Assembly: GCA_025455775.1 (NCBI GenBank) | Contig: JALOLT010000011.1 | Location: 1-50,353, forward strand | Direction: 5' to 3' | DNA length: 50,353 nucleotides | Source: Fimbriimonadaceae bacterium | Lineage (GTDB): Bacteria; Armatimonadota; Fimbriimonadia; Fimbriimonadales; Fimbriimonadaceae | In this document: positions 1-8,417 of the stretch, in pieces | How the letters are laid out: every line of letters starts with the position of its first letter | Numbering within the stretch: the first letter of the stretch is position 1 | The notes under the pieces: model-generated | Told to the model about the DNA's origin: nothing | Seen by the model: the letters and a program-made list of their open reading frames with translations, nothing else | The model's database searches: none | Position numbers and translations under genes: made by a program

Positions 1-188
1 CTCCTCCCCATTCTACAAGGCATCGAGGGTCGATGATCAGAGGCCAGCCCAAAGGTTGTCGAGAACCCTCGCCACGGCACAGAAAGACTGTTGGCCCCAG
101 CCGAGAGAAAAGTGGAGACCTGGGCAACAAAGAATCGGTATCCTGATGATTGCGAGGCGAAGGAGCCTCGGCACCTTGGCAAAAAACC

Positions 189-1256
189 ATGATTCAAACC
201 GATGCCTCCCTTGTCCAAGAACTCGATGACCTTCGCCCCCGCGTCCCGGTCGGACTCTTGAGTAGTCAAGAGAAGGATCGTCTGATCGAGCGCTCGTTCT
301 TGGGGCTATATCGGTGGTATTCCGCCAAGAGCCAACAGACTCGAAACTGGAACCCAGATCTCGATATCAACTGGAGAGACATCCGCACCGATCATAAGCC
401 TGAGATCAACACGATCCTGGAAGGATTCTTTGCCGTCGAGCAGTACGTGCCGGACTATGTTGAAAACATCGTGCACATGTTGCGTCGTTCCCACGGCAGG
501 AGCCACTTCCAGATTCGATGGGGCAGTGAAGAGGCGAAGCATGCGGATCTCTGGCATAACTCGATTTTGTTCAGCAAGTTCCGAACCCCCGAGTGGCTGA
601 CGAACTACATGGGTGAGCTCCGCCAAAACGCTTGGAAGCTGCCTTGGGAAGGGGATCCAATTCGCATGATCCTGTACACAGTCTTTCAAGAAAGGGCCAC
701 CCAATTGAACTATCTCAATCTCGGTGTGATCGCCAAAGGCAAGAGTGAGCACGAACTGTACAAAGATTCGGCTGATCCTGTCTTGGTGGAAGCAGCTCGC
801 GTGATCGCGATCGACGAAGCAGCTCACTACAACTTCTTCCTGGAAGGAGCGAGACTCTGGCTCTACTACTACCCGACCCGCACTCTGGAGGCTATGCACG
901 ACGTTTTGAAGTACTTCGCAATGCCAGCAGGAGACATTATCCCTGGCTACGACAAGTTTGCTGAAGTCGTGTATAAGGCAGGAATTTATGGCCCGCGACA
1001 AGTGAGCAAGGATGTGATACAAGTAGCTCTCGATAACCTAGGGGTGGCGAGCAAGAAGGCTCTGGAACAAGGGATTAAGAAAACGAGGCTCGTACCGGAC
1101 GAGGATGGCAACCTTCGCGAGACAGCGATCTTTCCCGGGTTGGACTTTGTTCACATCGAGGATTGCGTCAAGCGAATCTTTGGCAAGGTGACCCAATTCG
1201 AAGAAAAGACTGGCCACAACGAGGTTGATCCTCTGATCTGGAAACCAGCCTATTGA
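189..1256 (+). CDS. Acyl-ACP desaturase-like diiron protein
   Basis: This 355-residue protein belongs by motif to the fatty acid desaturase type 2 family, soluble diiron enzymes that put a double bond into acyl chains on acyl carrier protein. Two iron-binding repeats are visible: EEAKH near residue 114 and DEAAH near residue 209, with a further acidic helix (EGFFAVEQY, about residue 78) and a glutamate in VFQERATQ between them. The length fits the family. The reading frame is open from a TTG at 150, but ATG at 189 is preferred because the first 13 extra residues show no family character; neither start has a good ribosome site. It stands alone and ends in a strong terminator shared with the convergent peptidase gene. 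Substrate and regiospecificity cannot be read from sequence. Confidence 0.85.
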   Translation: MIQTDASLVQELDDLRPRVPVGLLSSQEKDRLIERSFLGLYRWYSAKSQQTRNWNPDLDINWRDIRTDHKPEINTILEGFFAVEQYVPDYVENIVHMLRRSHGRSHFQIRWGSEEAKHADLWHNSILFSKFRTPEWLTNYMGELRQNAWKLPWEGDPIRMILYTVFQERATQLNYLNLGVIAKGKSEHELYKDSADPVLVEAARVIAIDEAAHYNFFLEGARLWLYYYPTRTLEAMHDVLKYFAMPAGDIIPGYDKFAEVVYKAGIYGPRQVSKDVIQVALDNLGVASKKALEQGIKKTRLVPDEDGNLRETAIFPGLDFVHIEDCVKRIFGKVTQFEEKTGHNEVDPLIWKPAY

Positions 1257-1266
1257 TGGTTTTGGT

Positions 1267-1308
1267 AAAAAAATCCCCCTCTCCGCGGTATGGAGCGGGG
1301 GATTTTTT
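1267..1308. terminator. Bidirectional intrinsic terminator
   Basis: Arms at 1268-1284 and 1292-1308 pair with one mismatch: an A-run, C5, and CTCC opposite GGAG, G5, and a T-run. The A-run on the left and T-run on the right let it end transcription from both the desaturase gene and the convergent M28 peptidase gene. Confidence 0.85.
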
Positions 1309-1313
1309 GTGTC

Positions 1314-3029
1314 CTAAGCAGGAGTGATGTCGAAAGTCAGAGTCTGACCGTTCCGAATGACGGTGATCTTCGTCGCAGTTCCGGCTCTCATCAGACCGAA
1401 AGCCGCTTGCAAGTCTTCCATCGAGGTGATTTTGCGGCCTGCTAACTCGATAACTCTGTCACCAGCTCTGACTCCCGCAATGGCGGCGGGAGAATCATGT
1501 GCGACTCCCTGCACCAGAACGCCTTGGCCACCAGAGCTTGACATGTCGGGAGTGAGCCCGAGCCTCACTTGTCGTTGCTGACCACCTCTCGGGCGGATCT
1601 GAGCATCTGGATTCCACGCCAACTTGGGACGGTTATCTAGCTCCTTCGCTGTGAGTTTGACTGCCTCAATGACCTTAATCATATCGGGAAAGTTGAGAGT
1701 ATCGACTGTGTCTTTCTCTGTGTGGTACTCGGGGGTGAGGCCACTGTGGAAGAAAAGAACCGGCACTTGACGCTGGGCAAAGGGGAAATGATCGCTGCCG
1801 GCCATGACGTCGTTATTGCCATTGAGCTTGATGCCTGGGACGCCAGCCTTACTGAGGACATCGTTCCATTCACGGGAGGTGGAGGCCCCGTAGACGATCA
1901 CATTTCCATCTCTCACTCTGCCAATCATGTCCATATTCAGCATGGCAGTGACCTTAGGCAGTTCGGCCGCAAAGTCTCTGGCATAGGCGAAGGCTCCCAC
2001 CAAGCCCACTTCTTCCCCGCTGTAGAGTTGGAAGATGATTGTCCGCTTGTTGGACTTGGTAGACGCGAAGTACTCGGCGAGCTCCAAGACGCCAGCCACG
2101 CCGGAGGCATTATCGTCAGCTCCGGGATGGATGATTTCGTTGCCGTTCCGGCTTCCGACTTCCCCGTAGCCGAGGTGATCATAGTGGGCGCCAATAATGA
2201 TGACTTCGTCTTTGAGCACTGGGTCGTTGCCAGGCAGAGTGCCGATCACGTTCAGACCCTGACCCCGATGGGGTTCCATGGCAGTTTGCTTCTTGGCAGT
2301 GATTGGCAATTCGCGTGCCGAGAGACCAGACTTCCTCGCTGTCTCGAAGTCCACCCCGGTGAGATCTCTCATAAAGCTCTGGCTCACGTTCACAGCGACC
2401 AATCCAAGGTCTGCCGGAACACCATGACGACGGGTCGGCCTCGCTAAGTCTTTCTGGCCATCGATTCCTCCGACATAAATGATCCCGATTGCCCCATTCT
2501 GCTTGGCTTTTTGGGCCGAGGTGCGGTTCAAATCTTGTCGGCCAGTTGGGGTGCCGCGATAACCTACTACAATTTTGCCTTCGGCCTTTACTTTGGCATA
2601 GTCTTCGTCAGTCCCCCATCCAACCCAGACGAGCGGAGCTTCAATCAAGGTGCCGTCTTTGCTTCCCACCATGGCGTGAAAGTCTCTTCCAACTGTGAGC
2701 TCCTTTTGTTGGCCATCCTTTCCGATCAAGATGAGGGTATTGCCGGTTGCCTTGTGGCGACTGTTTACCGTGATATCGAAGCGATGGATGTAGCCGCGAT
2801 GGCGCCCTTCCTGGAGCCCAAATCGAGCAAATTCTCCGGCCAGGTATCGGGCTGCCATCATTTCGCCAGGCTGGAGAGTCAAGCGGCCACCGAATTCTGG
2901 TGAACAAAGAATCTCTACGTGGCGGCGGACATCTTGTTGGCTGATCTCCGCCCGAAGAGTTCGGGGGGTCGTATCGATTGAAGGAATGACGGCAGCAAGT
3001 GCCAGGGCGATGATCGGGGTTGAAACCAT
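1314..3029 (-). CDS. Secreted M28-family zinc peptidase with PA and PDZ domains
   Basis: About 571 residues starting at an ATG; a TTG three codons upstream (3038) is also possible. An N-terminal hydrophobic stretch (STPIIALALAAVIPS) looks like a signal peptide, so it probably acts outside the cytoplasm. A PA-type insert lies around residues 120-240, then the M28 aminopeptidase core with its co-catalytic zinc ligands: H in GAHYDHLG (about 282), D in GADDNASG (305), EE in SGEEVGL (339-340), D in LNMDMIG (367) and H in TPEYHTEKD (436). A C-terminal PDZ domain (about 482-567, GVRAGDRVIEL) may bind substrate tails. It probably trims peptides for nutrition. It lies 140 bp downstream of gcvH, separated from it by a hairpin. 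Confidence 0.9.
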   Translation of the reverse strand: MVSTPIIALALAAVIPSIDTTPRTLRAEISQQDVRRHVEILCSPEFGGRLTLQPGEMMAARYLAGEFARFGLQEGRHRGYIHRFDITVNSRHKATGNTLILIGKDGQQKELTVGRDFHAMVGSKDGTLIEAPLVWVGWGTDEDYAKVKAEGKIVVGYRGTPTGRQDLNRTSAQKAKQNGAIGIIYVGGIDGQKDLARPTRRHGVPADLGLVAVNVSQSFMRDLTGVDFETARKSGLSARELPITAKKQTAMEPHRGQGLNVIGTLPGNDPVLKDEVIIIGAHYDHLGYGEVGSRNGNEIIHPGADDNASGVAGVLELAEYFASTKSNKRTIIFQLYSGEEVGLVGAFAYARDFAAELPKVTAMLNMDMIGRVRDGNVIVYGASTSREWNDVLSKAGVPGIKLNGNNDVMAGSDHFPFAQRQVPVLFFHSGLTPEYHTEKDTVDTLNFPDMIKVIEAVKLTAKELDNRPKLAWNPDAQIRPRGGQQRQVRLGLTPDMSSSGGQGVLVQGVAHDSPAAIAGVRAGDRVIELAGRKITSMEDLQAAFGLMRAGTATKITVIRNGQTLTFDITPA

Positions 3030-3094
3030 AGAACTCAACTCTTACATGAAGGAACTTTTTGTTGATACAGAATTTTGAGGGAAAAAGTTAACGC

Positions 3095-3124
3095 AAAAGA
3101 GGGTGGAGCTTATCCAACCCTCTT
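3095..3124 (-). terminator. Probable intrinsic terminator of gcvH
   Basis: AAGAGGGT (3097-3104) pairs with ACCCTCTT (3117-3124), extended by GG/CC with a bulge. Read on the minus strand the stem runs straight into TTTT, 46 bp after the gcvH stop. Confidence 0.55.
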
Positions 3125-3169
3125 CGGTGAGTGATTGTTTCGAACGTGACGAGCTTGCGGCTCTCAATT

Positions 3170-3550
3170 TCAGTTGTCGAGCGATGCTTCGTAGCCTTCT
3201 GCGCTCAGGAGGCCATCGAGTGATGTTCCATCAGCGATCTTGATCTTGAGGAGCCAGCCGTTGCCGTAGGGATCACTATTAACCAACTCGCTCTGGGCCC
3301 CGAGCATGTCATTGACCTCGAGGACCTCGCCTGCGATGGGGGCATAGAGGTCACTCACAGTTTTGACGCTCTCTACTGTTCCGAAGCTCTCTTCCGCCTG
3401 GACGATTCGCCCTGGGCTCGGCAAGTCAACAAAAACGACGTCCCCGAGCTCGCTCTGAGCGTGATCTGTGATGCCAATGACTGCGGTATCACCTTCGATC
3501 TTCACCCACTCATGGGACTTCGTATACTTAAGTTCTGATGGAATGTTCAC
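3170..3550 (-). CDS. gcvH: Glycine cleavage system H protein
   Basis: GcvH is the lipoylated shuttle protein of the glycine cleavage complex, carrying the aminomethyl group from the P protein to T and L proteins. The frame is open further upstream (164 codons from 3664), but GTG at 3550 gives 126 residues, the normal family length, begins VNIPSELKYTKSHEW as family members do, and has a good ribosome site (GGAAAGG) about 5 nt upstream. The lipoyl-lysine motif ESVKTVSDLY is intact. It is divergent from trmD. The other glycine cleavage genes (P, T, L) are not in the window; the YgfZ protein at 13286 is only a distant relative of the T protein. Confidence 0.95.
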   Translation of the reverse strand: MNIPSELKYTKSHEWVKIEGDTAVIGITDHAQSELGDVVFVDLPSPGRIVQAEESFGTVESVKTVSDLYAPIAGEVLEVNDMLGAQSELVNSDPYGNGWLLKIKIADGTSLDGLLSAEGYEASLDN

Positions 3551-3607
3551 GACCTTTCCAGGATACCAAAGCAAGCCCAAGCACTGCTTTGGTAGCATGA
3601 AAAGCTT

Positions 3608-4324
3608 GTGAGAATCTCCTTTGTGACTCTTTTTCCCGAAATGGTCGCTCCCACGCTTGGTCACTCAATCTGGGCGAGGGCGGTCGCAAAAGGGGCAGTG
3701 GAGTTTCGCACCGTCAACCCTCGCGACTTTGCTCTGGATCGCCACAAGTCAGTCGATGATTCCCCTTATGGCGGCGGGCCTGGCATGGTGATGATGCCCC
3801 ACTTGATCGAGCAGAGTCTGGAAAGTTTAGAACTCGCACCAGATGCCTCGATTATTCTTACCGACCCGATGGGTGAGAAGTTTTCTCAGTCGGCGGCCAG
3901 ATCACTGGCAGTGGAAAGGGAGGTCGTCTTCATCTGTGGTCACTACGAAGGAGTTGATGAGCGAGTCCGCACTCAATTGGCAACCCATGCCTATTCCATT
4001 GGAGACTACGTTTTGACCGGTGGTGAACTGCCCTCGCTTGTTATGGCAGACTCGATCATCCGCCTGCTTCCGGACGTATTGGGAGACCCCCAAAGCCACC
4101 TGGATGACTCCTTTGAAGACTCGCTCCTTGGCTTCCCTCTCTATACAAAGCCGGCTGTCTTTCGCGACCATGCTGTGCCGGAGGTCTTGACCAGTGGGGA
4201 TCACAAAAAAATTTCTGCCTGGCGGAGGAAACAGCAGCTTCTTCGCACCAGGCAGTTTCGGCCAGACCTTTTCGCAATGGCTAGGCTGTCGCGTCAAGAC
4301 CTGAAACTCCTCTCGGAGGATTAG
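3608..4324 (+). CDS. trmD: tRNA (guanine-N1)-methyltransferase TrmD
   Basis: TrmD methylates G37 next to the anticodon in tRNAs reading CNN codons, using S-adenosylmethionine, and so prevents frameshifting. The 238 residues cover the whole SPOUT fold: N-terminal ISFVTLFPEM, the PYGGGPGMVM loop, GHYEGVDERV, and the trefoil-knot cofactor loop SIGDYVLTGGELP. The start is a GTG without a clear ribosome site; a TAGCAT hexamer ends 9 nt before it. In many bacteria trmD sits in the rpsP-rimM-trmD-rplS operon; here it is isolated. Its TAG stop overlaps the TAA stop of the convergent gene in the tetranucleotide TTAG. Confidence 0.95.
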   Translation: MRISFVTLFPEMVAPTLGHSIWARAVAKGAVEFRTVNPRDFALDRHKSVDDSPYGGGPGMVMMPHLIEQSLESLELAPDASIILTDPMGEKFSQSAARSLAVEREVVFICGHYEGVDERVRTQLATHAYSIGDYVLTGGELPSLVMADSIIRLLPDVLGDPQSHLDDSFEDSLLGFPLYTKPAVFRDHAVPEVLTSGDHKKISAWRRKQQLLRTRQFRPDLFAMARLSRQDLKLLSED

Positions 4325-4776
4325 TGCGCGCTTCCGCCACCTTCCAGGTTCTCCGGGAATGGGAGCACAGCCTTTGGGCACTTGAACCGTTCGTGCCAGT
4401 CTGCCCAGGTGACGTCGGTGGCCCCGATGACATGGGTCACTCGCACCCACTTCCCGTTCCGATCCCTTTTGAGCAGGGCGCAAATCCAATCGTCGAACAT
4501 CCCACTCTCGAATTGCTCTTTGTAGCTGGTCTTCTTCCAGTCGATATCCTTGCCATTGGGCTGGAGCACCTTGCCAGAGTAGAACGCCCAGTCACCTAGA
4601 ACTCGCAACTTATCTACTTTGAAGACGACCTTTTGCTTGAGTTCTTTTTCGACCGTTGGCCGAAGCCCATCGAGAACTGCTTTGCGGAGGGGGGTTCCGA
4701 CCGCTGGTTCGACTACCTTTTGCGCACAAACGAGGGAGCTTAGGCAAACGAGCAACGCAAGAGTGAAACCCTTCAT
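4321..4776 (-). CDS. Small secreted protein of unknown function
   Basis: I do not recognise this 151-residue protein. The chosen ATG gives a typical signal peptide (MKGFTLALLVCLSSLVCAQ) with likely cleavage after CAQ. The mature part is mixed alpha/beta with several tryptophans and lysines (KVLQPNGKDIDWKKTSYKE, then VTWADWHERFKCP). The frame is open 23 codons further upstream, but those residues would bury the signal peptide and a TAGACT hexamer lies 8 nt before the chosen ATG. It follows the zinc-ribbon gene by about 40 bp on the same strand and shares its stop codon region with trmD. Confidence 0.7.
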   Translation of the reverse strand: MKGFTLALLVCLSSLVCAQKVVEPAVGTPLRKAVLDGLRPTVEKELKQKVVFKVDKLRVLGDWAFYSGKVLQPNGKDIDWKKTSYKEQFESGMFDDWICALLKRDRNGKWVRVTHVIGATDVTWADWHERFKCPKAVLPFPENLEGGGSAH

Positions 4777-4784
4777 AGGAGGAC

Positions 4785-4790
4785 AGTCTA
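4785..4790 (-). promoter_or_regulatory. -10-like element, probable leaderless start
   Basis: TAGACT on the minus strand ends 8 nt before the ATG at 4776, and there is no Shine-Dalgarno sequence. This spacing places the transcription start at or next to the start codon. Confidence 0.45.
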
Positions 4791-4819
4791 CCGAATCCCG
4801 TTTGGAGCTCTGGCTGAAA

Positions 4820-5083
4820 TCAAGCTCGAAGGTCGAGACGGCCAAACAATTTCCGCCACCAAGAAGCCAGTCTCTGCTTAAAAGAGCTTTTGGGTGGAGT
4901 CGCTAGAGTCGAGACAGCTTCGAGGAGATCGGGACATTCGTGCATCAAGTCGAGAATCTTCATCTCGATGACGACCGGGTTTTCGTCAAATTCGTTGTGC
5001 CAAGAGCAGACAAAGCACTCTTCGTTCTCGACGACATTGAGGGCCCCACAGAGAGGGCACACCTTGAAGTGTTCGGCAGCCAT
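4820..5083 (-). CDS. Small zinc-ribbon protein
   Basis: An 87-residue protein beginning MAAEHFKVCPLCG with two CxxC pairs (CPLC near residue 9 and CFVC near residue 24), a typical zinc ribbon. The rest is acidic and helical (VVIEMKILDLMHECPDLLEA) followed by a basic, tryptophan-rich tail (LASWWRKLFGRLDLRA) that could touch membrane or nucleic acid. GAGG lies 6 nt before this ATG. An alternative ATG at 5134 adds a low-complexity leader and has AAGGA close upstream, so the start is uncertain. Function unknown. Confidence 0.65.
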   Translation of the reverse strand: MAAEHFKVCPLCGALNVVENEECFVCSWHNEFDENPVVIEMKILDLMHECPDLLEAVSTLATPPKSSFKQRLASWWRKLFGRLDLRA

Positions 5084-5234
5084 GCGTCGCCTCAAGAGGG
5101 ACGAGGTGGTCGGGGTTGGTCTGAGGTTCGACATGGTTCCTTACTGAATATCATCGGAGCCTTGCAAGCGCTTCTGCACGAATCTGGTATGTTGACTCCG
5201 AAGGAATTCCCCTTGTTCCTTGCGATCGTGACCT

Positions 5235-6149
5235 ATGATTCCTCCGCCGATTTTTGGAAAGACTTTCCAGTGCAGTGGCAATGACTGTTTGTACCGAGAC
5301 CATGAGGGGAGAAGAGTTGTCGCAGATATCGAGGGCTCGGGGGAGTTTCGAGTGGACTGTTCAAATGAGTCCCAGGTGACGGTGTTTTGCGACGAGTCGC
5401 TTTCCCACCTCCTGCACGGGAGCTTTAGCCAAAGCCTCGTCGTCGCAACCACTGGCCAAGATCCAGTCGTGACAACGACTGGGCACCCTTGGGAAGAGAG
5501 CGGAGAGACCAAGAGGGATGTCCACGAGGGCAGTGGGGGGGTAATTGCTGCTGACGGCTCGCCGCTTTTCATCGACGGTGATTCGCGACCGCTCTACTGG
5601 GTTCCCGGCCAGTTTCCCGTGCCAGTTTGGAGAGAAGTCAGGGGAGGGGTTTTTGACTTTGTCTCTGCCCCATTCTTTGAGCAAGGGATAGATCAATGGA
5701 CAATCGAAGATGTGTCTCAGGAGAAAGATCGGGCTTGGAAAGTCCAAAGCCTGAGCCAAATCGTCTCGCTGAAGAGCACATTTCAGGACGGATCCGAATG
5801 GACTGCACCTTGTGCGAGCCACTTAAACGATGCCTCGTGGAACGTGACCTTGCCTCCCCACGCGATAGCCTTGAGGTTAGAAAAGCTTTATGACCAGTTT
5901 CATGGCCGACAAAGGGTTCGGGTTCTTTTGGACGGCGAGGCGGTCGGAGTTTGGTACCAGCCAGAAGAAGACCGCCTTCACCGATGGGGACGATCCAGTT
6001 ACGTGCAGCGACTCTTGCCGTCGTTTCATCCTCGTACTGTCCGAATCAGCCTCTCGCCTCCCGCTGGTGTCCCCCTTTGGTCAGTCGCAAAGATGAAGGT
6101 TTCTGTACTCTTGCCGAAGGAAAAGGGCCACTCCCCGGTTTATCCCTAG
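5235..6149 (+). CDS. Unknown protein, C-terminal half similar to DUF2961-type beta-sandwich
   Basis: About 304 residues, no signal peptide or membrane segment. The C-terminal part (about 205-295) has a pattern I associate with the second jelly-roll of DUF2961 (glycoside hydrolase 172-like) proteins: ALRLEKLYDQFHGRQRVRV, LDGEAVGVWYQPEEDR, then a hydrophobic strand near SPPAGVPLWSVA. The N-terminal half shows short beta-rich repeats but no motif I know. The assignment rests on pattern memory and is weak; enzymatic activity is not claimed. It is divergent from the zinc-ribbon gene. Confidence 0.6.
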   Translation: MIPPPIFGKTFQCSGNDCLYRDHEGRRVVADIEGSGEFRVDCSNESQVTVFCDESLSHLLHGSFSQSLVVATTGQDPVVTTTGHPWEESGETKRDVHEGSGGVIAADGSPLFIDGDSRPLYWVPGQFPVPVWREVRGGVFDFVSAPFFEQGIDQWTIEDVSQEKDRAWKVQSLSQIVSLKSTFQDGSEWTAPCASHLNDASWNVTLPPHAIALRLEKLYDQFHGRQRVRVLLDGEAVGVWYQPEEDRLHRWGRSSYVQRLLPSFHPRTVRISLSPPAGVPLWSVAKMKVSVLLPKEKGHSPVYP

Positions 6150-6187
6150 TTTCGGGACGAAACATGGAACATGCCTAGTGGGAAACT

Positions 6188-6649
6188 ATGCATACCCTGG
6201 GAATGTTTGCGTACTTGGTGGCGACGTTGATTTTGGCGTCGCTCTTGACGGTCGTTGTATCGATGTTTCGAAACATCAAGAGTCACGATGACTTTCGAAG
6301 CTGGCGATACATTTTGTTCTTCTGGGTAATTCTCTCCTTTGGCCCCTACCTCTATGCTGATCTCCTGACACGAAAATCAGGGACAGATTTCGAAAAGATC
6401 GTTCGAAAGACGATGAGCGAAGCGGAGGTCGGAGGCAAAATGGAGTACTTTCGGGTTCTCACATTAACAGATCGATCCGCGAGAATCGTGGCAGTTGCGA
6501 CTGAGCCGAGTTCAATCGGCTTTATGGATCGGGTTGTGATGACAATTGATCTCAGCTACTCTGGAAAAAAGTGGGAAGCTAAGCAGTACCAGTTTGTGAG
6601 TTCTTTTAAGCGGGGGAAGGACGCGGTGAGCATGCCCCCCTATTGGTAA
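6188..6649 (+). CDS. Small membrane protein of unknown function
   Basis: 153 residues with two membrane segments at the N-terminus (about 6-27, MFAYLVATLILASLLTVVVS, and 42-60, ILFFWVILSFGPYLYADLL), followed by a soluble domain of roughly 90 residues that is probably beta-rich. No family recognised. It lies 15 bp before the CBS-domain gene on the same strand, but the CBS gene has its own promoter-like hexamer. Confidence 0.65.
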   Translation: MHTLGMFAYLVATLILASLLTVVVSMFRNIKSHDDFRSWRYILFFWVILSFGPYLYADLLTRKSGTDFEKIVRKTMSEAEVGGKMEYFRVLTLTDRSARIVAVATEPSSIGFMDRVVMTIDLSYSGKKWEAKQYQFVSSFKRGKDAVSMPPYW

Positions 6650-6651
6650 GC

Positions 6652-6657
6652 GATAAT
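6652..6657 (+). promoter_or_regulatory. -10-like element, probable leaderless start
   Basis: GATAAT ends 7 nt before the ATG at 6665; no Shine-Dalgarno sequence is present between them. Confidence 0.5.
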
Positions 6658-6664
6658 AGACAAC

Positions 6665-7066
6665 ATGACCTTGCGTGAGGTCTTGCACGCTCATATTCCG
6701 ACCCTCTCGTCCTCGAGCACCTTTCGCGACGCTGTTGACAAGATGGACATCTACCAGTTCCAAGGACTGGTTCTGGTCGATGGTCAGCTTCGCCCTTTTG
6801 GCGTGATTACCGAAGGCGACTTAAGCCGCGCGATTGTCCACCGGGGAAATCTGGCGGACTTAGCCAACGAAAAGGCATCTGACTTTTGCTCCAAGGATCC
6901 AGTCACGATGGGGCCAGGAACGGAAATAAGTGATGCTCTTCACCTCATGATCAGCCGGGGCATTACCCTTCTTCCCGTTGTGGAAGAAGGTCGCATGATC
7001 GGGATCGTGTTGCGGGTGGATTTGATGCAGGCACTTCTCATGGATCTGAAGGCCCCTCCTGCCTGA
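6665..7066 (+). CDS. CBS-domain protein
   Basis: 133 residues forming one pair of CBS motifs and little else. The first repeat covers about 5-60 (STFRDAVDKMDIYQFQGLVLV, then GVITEGDLSRAIV), the second about 70-127 (DPVTMGPGTEISDALHLM, then GIVLRVDLMQAL). CBS pairs bind adenine nucleotides and act as regulatory or energy-sensing modules; stand-alone ones usually act on a partner, which is not evident here. Confidence 0.85.
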   Translation: MTLREVLHAHIPTLSSSSTFRDAVDKMDIYQFQGLVLVDGQLRPFGVITEGDLSRAIVHRGNLADLANEKASDFCSKDPVTMGPGTEISDALHLMISRGITLLPVVEEGRMIGIVLRVDLMQALLMDLKAPPA

Positions 7067-7102
7067 GACAGAGAATTCTAGTCCTCGTAGAAAGGGGGGA
7101 TT

Positions 7103-7558
7103 ATGTTGACACTAGGCCAAGACTTCCCTTCTTTTGAGTTACCCGATCAAGACGGAAATCTAAAGACCCTTGCCGACTTTTCCGGCTCGCCCTTCATCGT
7201 TTACTTCTACCCCAAGGATGATACAAGTGGTTGCACGACCGAAGCCTGTGAGTTTCGCGACTCGTTTCCATCTTTTAGCGGGGCGAACGTGATTGGCGTT
7301 TCACCTGATTCGGTCAAGTCCCACAAGAAGTTCGTGGACAAATACTCACTCCCTTTCATTCTTTTAGCTGATACCGATCAGGCTCTGTCCCGGGAGGCTG
7401 GGGTCTGGGTTGAAAAGTCGATGTACGGCAAAAAGTACATGGGGGTCGAGCGAACCACCTTTCTCGTTGGGAGCGACGGCAAAGTCTTAAAGGTCTGGAA
7501 CAAGGTCAAGCCAGCCGGACATGCGGCTGAGGTCTTGGCGGCTTTAACCTCTGCCTAA
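7103..7558 (+). CDS. bcp: Thioredoxin-dependent thiol peroxidase (Bcp/PrxQ type)
   Basis: A 151-residue peroxiredoxin that reduces hydrogen and alkyl peroxides with electrons from thioredoxin. The peroxidatic site (YPKDDTSGCTTEACEFRD) contains both the catalytic cysteine and a second cysteine five residues later, the PrxQ arrangement that forms an intramolecular disulfide. The fold elements FELPDQDG and IGVSPDSVKSHKKF are present. Unlike most neighbours it has a purine-rich ribosome site (AAAGGGGGG) before its ATG. Confidence 0.92.
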   Translation: MLTLGQDFPSFELPDQDGNLKTLADFSGSPFIVYFYPKDDTSGCTTEACEFRDSFPSFSGANVIGVSPDSVKSHKKFVDKYSLPFILLADTDQALSREAGVWVEKSMYGKKYMGVERTTFLVGSDGKVLKVWNKVKPAGHAAEVLAALTSA

Positions 7559-7616
7559 AGGCATCTGTTCCAGGAGCAGAGTACCGGGCGACCCGATCTT
7601 TGGTTCAAAGAGTCGG

Positions 7617-7622
7617 TAGACT
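7617..7622 (+). promoter_or_regulatory. -10-like element upstream of panB
   Basis: TAGACT ends 9 nt before the panB ATG; no Shine-Dalgarno sequence lies between, suggesting a leaderless panB-panC transcript. Confidence 0.45.
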
Positions 7623-7631
7623 CGCAAGCCT

Positions 7632-8417
7632 ATGTTGCGCAAGGTTACCGCCCCCATGTTGCCAGGCATGAAGGCGAAAGGGGAACGTATTGTTTGCGTC
7701 ACGGCCTATGACTATACGTCTGCCCTCATGGTTGAGCAGTGTGGCATAGATGTCGTCTTGGTGGGAGATAGCCTTGGCAACATGATCCTGGGCCATAGCA
7801 CAACTCTTCCCGTGACCTTAGGGGATATGGTGCACCACACAGCTGCTGTCCGTCGAGGGCTCCAGACCCCTCTTTTGGTGGCAGATCTTCCCTTTGGTTC
7901 TTACAACATTTCTGACGGTCAGGCAGTGGAGAGCTCGATCGCCTTGATGCAAGTTGGAGCTGAAGCAGTTAAATTGGAAGGGGACTACCCAGAAGCGATT
8001 CGCGCAATTGTGAGAGCGGGAATTCCTGTGATGGGTCACATCGGATTTACTCCCCAATCAGTTCACTCGTTTGGAGGTTTTAAGGTTCAGGGGAGGGGGG
8101 AAAGAGGCGAAAAGCTCAAAGAACTTGCTTTTCGTTTGCAAGAGGCAGGTTGCTTCGCCTTGGTCCTCGAACTTATCCCGGCTGCCTTGGCCAAAGAGAT
8201 CAGCAGTTCCCTGGATATCCCGACGATTGGGATTGGTGCTGGAATCGATTGTGATGGCGAGATCCAAGTCTTTCACGACATTATGGGTCTAAACCAGAAA
8301 GTGATGAAGCACACAAAGGTTTATGCCGAAGCAGGAGAGGCAATGAGAAAGGGCATGAAGCAGTATGTGGCAGATGTGAGGGGCAAACTCTTTCCAACCG
8401 GAGAGAATAGCTTTTGA
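7632..8417 (+). CDS. panB: 3-methyl-2-oxobutanoate hydroxymethyltransferase
   Basis: PanB adds a hydroxymethyl group from methylenetetrahydrofolate to 2-oxoisovalerate, giving ketopantoate, the first step of pantothenate synthesis. The 261 residues match the family throughout: VTAYDYTSALMVEQCGIDVVLVGDS (metal and substrate region, about 22-46), LPFGSY, VKLEGD, GHIGFTPQS and the IPTIGIGAG segment. It is followed by panC with a TTGA stop/start overlap. panE and panD are not in the window. Confidence 0.96.
   Translation: MLRKVTAPMLPGMKAKGERIVCVTAYDYTSALMVEQCGIDVVLVGDSLGNMILGHSTTLPVTLGDMVHHTAAVRRGLQTPLLVADLPFGSYNISDGQAVESSIALMQVGAEAVKLEGDYPEAIRAIVRAGIPVMGHIGFTPQSVHSFGGFKVQGRGERGEKLKELAFRLQEAGCFALVLELIPAALAKEISSSLDIPTIGIGAGIDCDGEIQVFHDIMGLNQKVMKHTKVYAEAGEAMRKGMKQYVADVRGKLFPTGENSF

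Noticed and set aside
1-188. Possible structured RNA before the desaturase gene (contains GGCACAGAAA)
   Set aside because: A brief resemblance to part of RNase P RNA, but the conserved core GAGGAAAGTCC and pairing partners are absent.
1722-2447. 241-codon open frame on the plus strand
   Set aside because: It is antisense to the M28 peptidase gene, whose domains and zinc ligands are unambiguous; the translation shows no family features.
3551-3664. N-terminal extension of gcvH by 38 codons
   Set aside because: The extra residues are antisense to the start of trmD and lack H-protein character; GTG at 3550 has a good ribosome site and gives the normal length.
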